This document shows positions 1 through 7,923 of a stretch of 11,487 bases of DNA, piece by piece; positions within the stretch are counted from its first letter, which is position 1, and each line of letters starts with the position of its first letter. The notes under the pieces are model-generated. The model ran no database searches and was not told the origin of the DNA. It saw only the letters and a program-made list of their open reading frames with translations. This DNA comes from Phoronis ovalis (Eukaryota > Phoronida > Phoronidae), in the NCBI GenBank assembly GCA_028565635.1, contig JAOXYB010052746.1, forward strand, positions 1 to 11,487. Reading direction: 5' to 3'. Both the position numbers and the translations under genes were made by a program.

Positions 1-212
1 TATCTCAAACCAGCCGAAGTTCAACTAGCCTTCACGTATACGCAATAGCATAATTCTATGCTGATGTGCTGTTGAATGTTTTATTAAGTTATCTAGATAC
101 GGTGGTTTAAGAACCGGAATAGTCAAGGAATAGACAGAAGCAAAAAATTGGGTGGAATTCATTTATTTAATTAAGAAAGTAAGTGTTTTCGAACTTCGGC
201 TGGTTTGAGATA
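1..212. repeat. Inverted repeat with 22-bp perfect arms at the left edge
   Basis: Bases 1-22 (TATCTCAAACCAGCCGAAGT..) are the exact reverse complement of 191-212. The 168 bp between the arms is AT-rich and has no convincing gene. The left arm touches the window edge, so the repeat may extend outside and no target duplication can be judged. It could be a miniature inverted-repeat element or the core of a larger palindrome. The arms are seen directly; the mobile-element reading is inference. Confidence 0.6.
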
Positions 213-220
213 TGAGGTGG

Positions 221-265
221 CATGACCCTACAGACAAGCCGCAGGCTGTCCATAGTTGGGTCATG
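221..265. repeat. Imperfect hairpin
   Basis: CATGACCC (221-228) pairs with GGGTCATG (258-265). Inside it, GACAAGCC (233-240) pairs with GGCTGTC (244-250) with one bulged base. It has no box B or anticodon pattern that would make it a tRNA. It lies in repetitive DNA and its role is unknown. Confidence 0.45.
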
Positions 266-305
266 CTTGCAGGACTATAATGAGCTAAAACCGTACCTAA
301 GACTA

Positions 306-628
306 AGTCCTGATTTTGTGAGTTCTCTTTGTGAGGCCACAGACAACTTCTGACGGGCGAGGCTTGCCGAACGTCACAAATCCTTGTATAGCAAATCATA
401 GTGACCAATCCTCCACAAAGTATTAATCCGTACTACACAAGTTAAAATATTATACTCCTGATACTCTGTGCCTATCGACTACTCCTATCACCATATATTT
501 GGAACTCCAGCACTAGCATATTGACAAAAAATACTGATTTGCTATACAAGGATTCATGACGTTCAGCAAGCCTCACCCATCAGAAGTTGTCTGTCTGAGG
601 CATAACGCGAACTTACAAAATCAGGACT
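306..628. repeat. Fold-back repeat: two arms of about 93 bp around a 136-bp spacer
   Basis: The left arm, 306-398 (starts AGTCCTGATTTTGT, ends CTTGTATAGCAAATCA), is matched in reverse complement by 535-628. I judge identity at about 80-85% by eye, with a few small indels. The first 12 bases of the left arm, with one extra A, recur in direct orientation at 754-765 (AAGTCCTGATTT). Short minus-strand open frames cross both arms but match no protein family I know. This is probably a degenerate mobile element or an inverted duplication of one. No flanking target duplication was identified. Confidence 0.65.
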
Positions 629-1020
629 AAACCATACCCTGTCATAACACAAGCACGTCCTCCACTGTACATGGTTAGCACACTTGGGGTTACTGTTATC
701 CAAAGTGGTCACTGAATATGTGTTCCACCCATGTACTTGTTGAAAATGTTGACAAGTCCTGATTTGAGTCGGACCCCAGGAATTTGGTCCAGAAAGCACA
801 TACTTCTTCACAAAAACTTCAACTGTCCCGGGCTATTTTGTTGTAGTTACTTTCCATAATATTATGATCGATCAGTTTTCTTTTTCAATTAATGTATTAT
901 CGGGGGGGGGGCTACTGAAAACGTAGGAGTCTCAGGTAAGCAACACTAAAGTTGTATGAACATTTCCTGCTTGTTTTTCTAGTCTGTTAGCTTTGTAGGT
1001 GCTGGCAAAAGAAATAAACA
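629..1020. other. Gene-free stretch before the NKAPD1-like start codon
   Basis: 629-840 continues the repetitive DNA and has a minus-strand open frame without recognisable similarity. 841-1020 should hold the promoter and 5' untranslated region of the NKAPD1-like gene. It includes a run of ten G at 902-911. CTCAG|gtaagc (donor at 936) and tttttctag (acceptor ending at 982) could bound a 47-bp intron. No TATA box could be assigned. Confidence 0.4.
936..982 (+). other. Possible 47-bp intron in the 5' untranslated region
   Basis: The donor CAG|GTAAGC is a near-perfect consensus. The acceptor follows a pyrimidine run (TTGTTTTTCTAG) and lies 38 bases before the ATG at 1021. The size is short for animals but possible. 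The two sites could also pair with other partners or be chance. Confidence 0.3.
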
Positions 1021-1086
1021 ATGGTGTCACATGGAGCTAAAGAACTTTTGAAAAATGTCATCAAACAGACAGATTCACATAACAAG
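1021..1086 (+). CDS. NKAPD1: NKAPD1-like coding exon 1
   Basis: It encodes residues 1-22, ending ..TDSHNK, with the donor AAG|gttttt at 1087 and phase 0. The exon is too short to stand out as an open frame. It is supported by the conserved LLKNVIKQTDSHNK block and by its in-frame joining to exon 2. Confidence 0.85.
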
Positions 1087-3854
1087 GTTTTTGTTTTCAT
1101 CACTTATAATATTAGATTTTCTTTTAAATATTAAGGTGGCCTATTGGTAGTTCAGACGGCACCACAGTGACGATTATGTGTATTTTTACCTGTCCGATTA
1201 TTACTAACATTGAAAACCCCATTTTTGTAAATAAAAATTTATGAAACTGGGGATAATAGTAATTAAGGATCTGAAATTATTTATTTTTTTCAAAATTATA
1301 TGTTATACTAAAATTCAATTGTTGTTTATGCAAAATTCTACCAAAACAGCATCACTTAGCAGCGCAATTATGAAAAAATCCCTTATATGACTGTCTAAGG
1401 TGACAATTTAATTATTCCAATACCCATTGTCTCTAGATTATGGCATGTGGAATGATAGCATTATAATCCTCGTGCAACTACTTTTAGTTATAATAGATTA
1501 TGTCTTGTAAAAAATGTTTTTGGTTCGTCACACTTCAAGGTATTTTTTCTGCTAATGTGCTAATGTAGTTCTTTAACTTTTCAACATTACATAACAAATA
1601 ATATTGCATTATAGATGGATGAATACTTGCAATGATTGATATTTTGGAGGTGTGTGCACCAAGGGTATACATTTTAGATAACTACCAATATGCCAATATG
1701 AAATTTGGGATCAGTTAACAGCTTACAGTAGGTTTCCGAGTTATGCTCTCTCGTATATACAAAATACTGGTTTGTAATGCAGTAAAATGACGTCGGAAAT
1801 ATCTGTTGTGATGGATTTCCTCTTCATAAATCACAAGTACTACTGCAATCGTGGGTCACGACAATTCAACGACCCTTTCCCACTGGACAATAATAACTAT
1901 TCATAAACAGGTTGTGCACAACCTGTCACAGTTGACACTCTTTAGAAGATAATTAATTGAACGGCCATTCAGAATGGTTACAGCATACTCCAGGAATCTG
2001 CGATGGAGTGTTATTTATCATGCTTTCATTCTGCAAATACTGTATCTGAGACAGAAATGAAGAGGTAGGGGAATATATTCAATCTCATTGCACAGAAGTA
2101 AAAAATGATAATCTGCTTGCATAAACAAATTTATTGTAACCGTAAAACACGGAAATAAAACATATAAGGTTTATCACATTTCGTGGACCGAAATAAGATC
2201 AAATACAATTCGATGGATCCCATGGCCCACCGCACAGAAATAAAATATCACTCTTTCACACCAGTCTGTGAGAAAATAAGTTTGCCCCTTTTCCTCTAAA
2301 TACAGTAGGCTGAATGATCACTAAATGTGAAATTGTGCTCGTGTATGTATTCCGGGTATGTATAACATTTCGCTTTGCATGAAAGATCCTTACGGAAATT
2401 GGGATTCTGTGATTCTTTGCGATTCCCTAACAGACTAAGCTGATGATGTCAGAATAATCTGAGTAACCGTCACAAACCAGTATTGTATTGTATCGGGAGA
2501 GAGCATAACTCGGAAACCTACTGTAAATGTATGCTAGACGAGACTTAAAGTGTTAGGTCATAAAACTAATTGTTATGTTTTTTAATGGCTTTATGTGTTC
2601 AGCATTAAATATTAACAACTTTAATTTTAGAGAGTAGAGATGGCTGAAATGTGGCAACAACGGCAACTACATATCGAACCAACACAGTTCCAGTCATATC
2701 ACACATCTTCAAAAGCACGGAAAAGAGATGTTTGTGACAGAGATTATGATGATGATAATGATAGAGAAATAGTTATGCCTACTAAGAATCGAGGATCAAA
2801 ACATGCTCATATGGATGATTTGCTGCCCTCATCAAGTACATACTATACAAGACAATTGCAGAAGTTTGAAGAATGTAACCCTGACAGGTGAAGCATAATT
2901 ATTCTCCATGTATTGACTCCAGAAATATATTATAGTTGCATTTACAAATAAATTCAAATAAAAGTAAACTAGATATTATAAGAAGATACATACAAATTTA
3001 CCACACTAAGTGTTAGCAGTTGAAGAATTGAGGCTTTTGCATAAATGTAAAAAAAAATTGGATCTGGTGAATTATTTCATGTGAGACAACACCACACCCA
3101 TGAATTAAATCTTGTAGTTCTCAAATGTCCATATACAGTTATTTATTTGCAGTAATATATTGCCATCAGTGTTTCATGATACATAATCTTAGTTACTATT
3201 TTTAGATGGGGTCATGGCGGTTTCAAAGAAATGCATCCCAGTGATTTTGAAAGTGACAGATCAGCCAGCGATACACCTAAAAATGAGATAAAATCCTCCA
3301 AGTATGTAATTGTTAACCATTTGAATGGTTTGTATTAAATGTTTTACCATTTTTTTTAAAAATTGTACATGGCAAAATCTAGCAAATATTGCCATTGAGT
3401 ATTTATAAAAAAGGTATAAAATTTACATTTTTTGAGTATAGGACTTGTACAGATCCAACCCTAATATTTGAAAAGTATCAATATTTAAAATAGCCTTCAT
3501 TCTGCCCTCAGGAAAAAGAAGTCAAAAAAGAAATCAAGAAAGAAGAAAATATATTCTCTCAGCGATAGTGACTCAGAACGAAATATCAAAGTTAAAAGAA
3601 AAAAGAAGCACAAGCAAAAAAACAGAGACAACAGGTCCAAGTCACAAAAAAAATCAAAATTGTTGCAAAATGGAAGCGACCTATCTGAAAAGGATGTCAA
3701 TCATAAGACAGTGAAAAGAAAAAGGAGAAAGTACTCTAATGAAAGTGACTCTTATACAGATGAAATTACGAAGCAGAAGTATAAAAAAGGAGACACTAGA
3801 AGTGACAGTGACAAAACACTGTCGGAAAGAAATAGGAAAATGAAAGTTGCATGA
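1021..3854 (+). CDS. NKAPD1: NKAPD1-like protein (NKAP domain containing 1), four coding exons
   Basis: Joining 1021-1086, 2631-2887, 3206-3301 and 3512-3854 gives a continuous 253-residue frame. The ATG at 1021 is preceded by an in-frame TAA at 1015-1017 and has good context (ACAATGG). Residues 9-22 (LLKNVIKQTDSHNK) and then MAEMW at 26-30 match the N-terminus of vertebrate NKAPD1, which has LLRNVIRHTDAHNK followed by DMW. Residues 106-125 (PDRWGHGGFKEMHPSDFESD) match its second conserved block. From about residue 136 the protein is Lys/Ser-rich (KKKSKKKS, SDSDSE, KRKRRK), typical of a disordered nuclear protein with many basic localisation signals and acidic serine sites. Vertebrate NKAPD1 is somewhat longer and its molecular function is poorly known. 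This copy ends at KMKVA, close to a KVA near the vertebrate C-terminus. I am confident of orthology and can assign no specific role. The gene converges on ATP5PF. Confidence 0.87.
1087..1725. other. NKAPD1-like intron 1, part upstream of the transposon
   Basis: This AT-rich intronic DNA has no open frame worth calling. A weak hairpin with arms near 1217-1229 (CCCCATTTTTG) and 1242-1254 (GAAACTGGGG) is visible. Intron 1 as a whole runs from 1087 to 2630. Confidence 0.6.
1726..2523. mobile_element. Tc1/mariner-like non-autonomous DNA transposon (798 bp)
   Basis: The ends are inverted repeats. The first 27 bases (1726-1752, starting CAGTAGGTTTCCGAGTTATG) are the exact reverse complement of 2497-2523. 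The similarity resumes further in, where AATACTGGTTTGT (1763-1775) matches 2472-2484 inverted, so the terminal repeats reach about 50-55 bp with an indel. Both ends are flanked by TA (1724-1725 and 2524-2525), the target duplication of the Tc1/mariner superfamily, and a CAGT start is common there. There is no transposase frame inside, so the element cannot move itself. It sits wholly inside NKAPD1-like intron 1. The near-identical termini suggest a fairly recent insertion. Confidence 0.85.
1907..1926. repeat. Perfect 20-bp palindrome inside the transposon
   Basis: ACAGGTTGTGCACAACCTGT reads the same on both strands and extrudes as a loop-free hairpin. It lies about 180 bp inside the left end of the transposon. 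Its role is unknown. Confidence 0.8.
2631..2887 (+). CDS. NKAPD1: NKAPD1-like coding exon 2
   Basis: The acceptor ttaattttag precedes AGAGTAGAG and the donor is GACAG|gtgaag at 2888. It encodes residues 23-107 plus two bases of Arg108 and ends in the conserved ..CNPDR. The frame begins before the ATG at 2640, so that ATG is internal and is not the gene start. The segment DRDYDDDNDRE is strongly acidic and basic by turns. Confidence 0.88.
3206..3301 (+). CDS. NKAPD1: NKAPD1-like coding exon 3
   Basis: The acceptor tatttttag at 3205 and donor CCAA|gtatgt at 3302 bound it. It carries WGHGGFKEMHPSDFESD, the most conserved block of the family (WGHSGYKELYPEEFETD in mammals). The exon is only 96 bp and has no start codon of its own, but both junctions keep the frame. 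Confidence 0.9.
3512..3854 (+). CDS. NKAPD1: NKAPD1-like coding exon 4 (basic tail, stop codon)
   Basis: The acceptor tctgccctcag at 3511 precedes GAAAAAGAAG. It encodes Lys140 (split) to Ala253 and ends at TGA 3852-3854. The composition is dominated by Lys, Arg, Ser and Asp with repeated KKKS, KRK and SDSD motifs, as in NKAP-family tails. An open frame on the opposite strand across this exon (3497-3700) is low-complexity shadow. Confidence 0.87.
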
Positions 3855-4137
3855 GAATCTCTAGACAAAAATTAATGTAATACGTAATTGCATTACAGCT
3901 CAAAAATGTCACAATTTTCAGTATTATTTCATGAGCCAACAGGCGACCGAAATGAATTTTCACAAATATTATTTTCCATACTGCACGAGTACCCATCATA
4001 TATTTATTTATTAATCATTTTCTAATACTATTTCATGTGTTTCTGAAAGTTATTTTTACCATCTTCAAATATGTTTATCTGCTGGCACAAAGTGAGCCAA
4101 TTTATCGTGTGTTTCATTTCACATCCAAGTCACAAGC

Positions 4138-4143
4138 AATAAA
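4138..4143 (+). terminator. Candidate polyadenylation signal of the NKAPD1-like gene
   Basis: The canonical AATAAA lies about 285 bases after the stop codon. Another lies at 4282-4287, and which is used cannot be decided from sequence. Confidence 0.35.
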
Positions 4144-4998
4144 CACTCCAAATGTTTTTTTGGGGATTTTCTGCCCGTCATATTTAAAAGTGATGACTAG
4201 GAAGCACACAATGTCAGATGTCTAGTCTCTTGAATTTGATGGACTCTCAAACTGTGCAATACAGGACACCCTAAATTATTAAATAAAATTATTTACTTTA
4301 CAATAATAGATCCAATTTGCAAACAGCTTAATTACCAATCTATGCTATTATCTGCAAATCATGCTGTGAGCCAGTGAGATTCCAAACAATTGTGTGTTCC
4401 TTCAGCCTGCAGCAGTGTAATCTTTGTCACCCAACATTCAAAACAGGTACAATTATATGAAATTTGTTTTTGTATAGATGTCCTTTTTATCAGTGAGATT
4501 TTAATGCGTTTAATATATAGACCAGTTTCTGAGAAGATTTCGAGATTTAAAAGATGGTGCTTGTAGCTTGATATAACAAAGCCACGATATACACAATTAT
4601 ATTCAGTACTTTTAAAAGTTTGTGGCAGTTCAAGATACTATACTAATCCTTCAGACACAACATACCTTTCGGATGCAATAATTGATGTATTAATAAAAAA
4701 AAGATTCTACTTCCAATATGTTTATTCTGTACATAACAATAATATTATATGTTCTAACACAACAACACACCTTTGCCAGCACTATAAAATCGTGTATCTC
4801 GAATTAAATAAAATAGCTATTGAGAAAGGGTCTAGCTAAATGTGTGCACACAATACACCAGATGTTAGCGATCAGGGTACTCAAACTAACAATGAAATGG
4901 TTCAAGCTCAGTTCATTTATGAACTTTTCCAACGCATATTCTTTACATATTCAATGCACTTCTTGAATGAAAAGTATGTCTTAATATACAGAAAACTT

Positions 4999-5004
4999 TT
5001 TATT
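4999..5004 (-). terminator. Candidate polyadenylation signal of ATP5PF
   Basis: The minus strand reads AATAAA about 60 bases after the ATP5PF stop, a normal spacing for a short 3' untranslated region. A second AATAAA at 5052-5057 begins only 7 bases after the stop and is a less likely alternative. Confidence 0.45.
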
Positions 5005-5064
5005 CAGTATATAGCTGAAGATAGTAGAATTATTTACACACAGAGTACTAATTTATTGTCCATA

Positions 5065-5201
5065 TTATAGCACAAAGTAAGGTTTGGTAGGATCTTCCTC
5101 TTCCTGAGGTGTCGCTTCTTGTGCAGCTTGTCTAGCTGCGTCTTCTGCTTTAGCCACGGTTTCTGGATCTAAATTCAATCCTACAGCCTCTAAATCAGGA
5201 T
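5065..5201 (-). CDS. ATP5PF: ATP5PF coding exon 3 (C-terminus)
   Basis: The acceptor cattgtag precedes ATCCTGATTT; a split Gly/Asp codon (G|AT) is completed across the 119-bp intron. It encodes DPDLEAV, comparable to the mammalian DPKFEVI end, then about 38 further residues rich in Ala, Glu and Pro. The stop TAA is at 5067-5065. The exon has no start codon of its own. Confidence 0.9.
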
Positions 5202-6116
5202 CTACAATGACATTTATAAGCTTTGAAACTATAACCGTGTATAATTACAAATCTGTAACAAGTAATGTTTTAATATTTTTCTGCACATGAACTGTTTTAA
5301 GACCTATGAGACCAATTTACCTGCAAAGTTAAATGTTGGGAAGCTGGTCATATCTTGTCCCTCAGCACCAAACTGTTTCTTCAACTTGTTTAATTGATCA
5401 TCAAGTGCCTGTTTACTTTCTGTGGATGCATCAACAAGACCACCGCCTTGGGATCTGAAATCAGAATCAAAAAATAGTATAACATTTCTCTATATCATCA
5501 GTAGTAGTTACCTGTCCCAAAAAGAATATGAAAATAGCAAAATGGCATAAACTTAATATCTCATTAACCTGATGAGAATTAATGAATGTAAAAGCTTTTC
5601 AATACCAAAAATCTTGGGAAAAATTTGAAAATAAGAGAAGTAAACACTTTCTTACCATTGGGAGTTGCGACAAAAAGGTCTAAAAAATTGCACTTACATG
5701 TAGGCACCTTAGCCACATTGTTTGCAAGCAATTGTAAGTATTGAAAACCTACAAGTTTTAGGTTTCACTTAAATCGATCTTTTTCACATGCAACAAGCTA
5801 ACCTCATTTATGAATAAACAGGCAGTACAATAATGTCCAAACAGTAATGGCAACCTATCTATAGCTATTGTAAGGTCACTTCGATATCTGATCATGATCT
5901 CAATGTAAACTTCAATATATTCTCAACCATGTACAAAAACACATGTACTACTTACTTGCTTTTGTTACCATATTCTTTTACTTTCTGTGCAAAAAGCTGC
6001 TGAATTGGATCTAATTTCTGAAAGGCTACTGATGATACTACTATGTTCCGCCTTGCCTGTATAGCTAAACACTGCCTAGCTATGGACATCAGCGAAGAGG
6101 TACTTTGTAGAAACAT
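5065..6116 (-). CDS. ATP5PF: ATP synthase-coupling factor 6, mitochondrial (F6)
   Basis: F6 is a small subunit of the peripheral stalk of mitochondrial F1Fo ATP synthase; the stalk holds the F1 head still against the rotor. Joining 6116-5956, 5454-5321 and 5201-5065 on the minus strand gives 143 residues. Residues 1-32 are an Arg-containing, acid-poor matrix-targeting sequence (R14, R22, R23). The mature part begins near KLDPIQQLFAQKVKEY (34-49), against ELDPIQKLFVDKIREY in mammals. It continues through GGGLVDAS (56-63) and MTSFPTFNF (88-96), all family hallmarks. The start is the ATG at 6116-6114, with A at -3; an upstream in-frame TTG at 6146 lies in the presumed intron. Mammalian F6 has 108 residues. 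The extra length is mostly a C-terminal Ala/Glu-rich extension ending DPTKPYFVL. Identification is firm. Confidence 0.96.
5321..5454 (-). CDS. ATP5PF: ATP5PF coding exon 2
   Basis: The acceptor ctgatttcag and donor TTTGCAG|gtaaat bound it. It encodes SQGGGLVDASTESKQALDDQ onwards to MTSFPTFNFA, the central helix and the conserved FPTF motif. The incoming junction is phase 2 and the outgoing junction phase 1, and both keep the frame. Confidence 0.94.
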
Positions 6117-6121
6117 TTTAC
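5956..6121 (-). CDS. ATP5PF: ATP5PF first coding exon
   Basis: The exon probably begins at 6121 after the acceptor TTGAAG and has five untranslated bases before the ATG at 6116-6114. It ends at AGCAA|gtaagt, a perfect donor. It encodes the transit peptide and the LDPIQQLF motif. The acceptor is weak in pyrimidines (AT-rich), so its exact position is less certain than the donor. Confidence 0.88.
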
Positions 6122-6481
6122 CTTCAATAAATATAATTAATTTCAAGTTAAATTATAGATCACATTCATTTAATGCAACTAAACTATTGTGATGTTTAAA
6201 AATAAATTTACAAATATAGTTGACATGGAATTTATGGCCAGTGAAGTAGTGTTTTCACAACTTGCATTTATAAGGTGGCTAGAAGGACCTTAAAAATGCA
6301 CAGTATGTCCCATTGTGACACATAATGTGTGGACATATTTTGGTAGAGTGATATAAGTTGGCTGTCAAGTGCAGTACACAATTTATACTGTGGTCATGGA
6401 GTTGTACGCAGCTCCAAGTTTTTGATACACTTACCATGAAACAGTGCAGCAAAAACCCTAAGAAAATTTCACGCAAATTTT

Positions 6482-6985
6482 TGCTAATCTCTGAAAACTT
6501 ATCAAAATACATTCAAACTTAATACGTCCTCACTGAAGCAGAATACTTTCTTTTGATTGTATTTTCTGCATAAAGTATGCAACACGTGAAATCTGGGAAC
6601 GAGATTAAAAATGGCAGGTAAGGCGGAAATTTTTTCACATGGTTGTAAAGCTATTCTTTTGAAACATGTGCGATAGCATAATTTATTGCAAGCGTGTTCA
6701 GGTAATAAATAGAATGTTTCAAAACAAATTGTTAATCTCTGAAAGAATTGCACATTTATCAAAATGTGTTAAGAAACTTCTATATGATTTCGCTGATGCA
6801 GAATACTTTCAATTGTTTTTTCGTCACAAAACATGCCAAACATAAAATCTGGGAATGAGATTACATATAAGTATGGCAGGTGGGCAGAAAACTTCCCAAA
6901 TGGCTGTATAAATTTACTTTTAAAACAGCTATGATAATGCAAGTAATGTTCAGATAATATTGAAAGAAGGATTCAAAATAATGTT
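6482..6985. repeat. Diverged tandem duplication, period about 256-260 bp
   Basis: Two consecutive units share the same ordered landmarks: TAATCTCTGAAA (near 6485 and 6733), GCAGAATACTTTC (ending 6550 and 6810), AATCTGGGAA.GAGATTA (near 6590 and 6846) and ATGGCAGGT (near 6611 and 6875). Between landmarks the copies differ by many substitutions and small indels, so the duplication is old. It has no coding potential. Confidence 0.75.
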
Positions 6986-7462
6986 ATGTTCGGAATGATC
7001 AGTTTATCAACAAAAAATACATGAACAAGTGGAAGTTTACTGGTGGCGTGCTGCAGTCTTTCTATTTCTATTTCTATTCAAACACTTGGCACAGTCATAA
7101 ACATCTAGCCAAGGTGCAGTGCATTATTGTTTTAATGCCGGTTAGGATACAGTTAATGCTGGAAGTTATTACAGCTGGTGAAGTTACAGTTATCCTTAGT
7201 TTAATAATATTTTAGCCCCAGACTAAATCAGTATAAATATTAAATAATGCTGGCAACTTTTTTAACTGCGTGAAGTTATAACTTATATACATGTATAAAG
7301 CTAAACTAGTAAATGCGACCTCTAATAAACAAACACTTGTAACCACAATTCTGACAACTCACGTTGGGTGCAAACCTTACATAGCAGTACATGTACAATA
7401 CAATAGTAGGGTCAAAAGACCATACTGGATTACTCATTTTACTGAGACTGAGTGAGTACGAC

Positions 7463-7485
7463 TCTAGTCTAGAGTCTAGACTAGA
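7463..7485. repeat. Palindrome with 11-bp arms around one base
   Basis: TCTAGTCTAGA, one G (7474), then TCTAGACTAGA, the exact reverse complement of the first arm. It is made of overlapping CTAG/TCTAGA steps and lies in ATP5PF intron 1, about 165 bp from the first-exon donor. Confidence 0.8.
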
Positions 7486-7670
7486 TTTCTGTTTCTATCC
7501 ACATCTCAAAATGTTTTTACTCTCTATTCAATAATAAATCGTTCACTGCCATATACAAGCTTGATAATTATTGCAGAAGAGGCCAAGAAGCATGTTATTT
7601 TCTCTAAAAATAACTATAACGGAAATATTGACCTAATATACAATTCTCACCTTCAACCGGTGTACTTTTC

Positions 7671-7682
7671 AAGATGGTCGCC
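7671..7682 (+). promoter_or_regulatory. YY1-like site
   Basis: AAGATGGTCGCC differs by one base from the YY1 core AAGATGGCGGC within the first ten positions. YY1 sites near transcription starts are frequent in nuclear genes for mitochondrial proteins. It lies within the presumed first exon of ATP5PF, on the opposite strand. Confidence 0.4.
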
Positions 7683-7690
7683 AGCTCGAG

Positions 7691-7700
7691 AGGGGGCGCT
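7691..7700 (+). promoter_or_regulatory. CTCF-like core motif
   Basis: AGGGGGCGCT fits every position of the 3' part of the CTCF consensus (AGRKGGCRSY). The preceding CCASY half is not matched (TCGAG), so it is at best a partial site. It lies at the ATP5PF side of the shared promoter. Confidence 0.35.
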
Positions 7701-7890
7701 GAGTAGACTGATCAGGCCACAATAGTCCATAAGACAAAAATAAAAATAAATGCAAATATAAAATGCTATATTTTTTTTGCACACCATATAACTACACCTT
7801 TCCTTAGCCAATTTTACATTTTTAGGGAATTTATTATTTCAATTATCTAAAAAGGATTTGTTTTTCGACTTTTGGTAATGGAGTTTCTTT

Positions 7891-7897
7891 TACGTCA
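7891..7897 (-). promoter_or_regulatory. CRE-like site
   Basis: TACGTCA on the plus strand is TGACGTA on the minus strand, one base short of the CREB/ATF palindrome TGACGTCA. It lies 8 bp from the E-box palindrome. Confidence 0.4.
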
Positions 7898-7905
7898 AAG
7901 CTTTG

Positions 7906-7915
7906 GTCACGTGAC
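7906..7915. promoter_or_regulatory. Palindromic E-box (USF/TFEB-type, GTCACGTGAC)
   Basis: The ten-base perfect palindrome GTCACGTGAC is the optimal site for bHLH-zip factors such as USF and the MiT/TFE family, and equals the CLEAR motif core. It lies near the middle of the shared promoter. That it is bound here is inference from motif and position. Confidence 0.65.
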
Positions 7916-7923
7916 ACGAAGCC

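Larger units (their letters stand above)
3855..5064. other. Region between convergent 3' ends of NKAPD1-like and ATP5PF
   Basis: No gene is recognised in these 1.2 kb. Candidate polyadenylation signals for the plus-strand gene are AATAAA at 4138-4143 and 4282-4287. For ATP5PF on the minus strand, AATAAA lies at 4999-5004 and 5052-5057. Short plus-strand open frames (4037-4225, 4840-5070) show no family similarity. Confidence 0.6.
6122..7650 (-). other. ATP5PF intron 1
   Basis: This is the presumed 1.5-kb intron between the untranslated first exon and the first coding exon. It contains a diverged tandem duplication (6482-6985) and a near-perfect palindrome (7463-7485). Short open frames on both strands (6279-6512, 6502-6762, 7021-7215) look like nothing known and overlap the repeats. 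Confidence 0.6.
7651..7700 (-). other. ATP5PF: Probable ATP5PF 5' untranslated exon
   Basis: The minus strand has GGTTGAAG|gtgaga, a strong donor at 7650. The first coding exon starts with an acceptor just before its ATG, so an upstream untranslated exon is required, and this is the best candidate. The 5' end is not determinable; about 7700 or slightly beyond is a guess based on the promoter-like GC-rich segment. Mammalian ATP5PF likewise begins with an untranslated exon. Confidence 0.6.

Noticed and set aside
221-265. tRNA or structured RNA gene
   Set aside because: A hairpin exists but there is no cloverleaf, no internal A and B boxes and no terminator run.
163-811. Minus-strand open frames of about 80 codons in the left repeats
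   Set aside because: They coincide with inverted-repeat arms and contain no known domain. If coding at all, they are remnants of a mobile element and not a gene.
2640-2891. A stand-alone small gene starting at the ATG 2640
   Set aside because: Its last residues run into a splice donor, and adding exons at 1021-1086, 3206-3301 and 3512-3854 restores full similarity to NKAPD1.
4840-5070. Plus-strand 76-codon open frame starting at an ATG and containing DVSDQGTQTNNEMVQ, overlapping the ATP5PF stop region in antisense
   Set aside because: It begins directly after an in-frame stop, matches no family I know, has no evident splice acceptor, and lies in the 3' untranslated region of ATP5PF. It is probably chance in AT-rich DNA.
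6279-6762. Minus-strand open frames of 77 and 86 codons in ATP5PF intron 1
   Set aside because: They overlap the diverged tandem repeat, lack family similarity, and the second repeat unit does not keep the frame.
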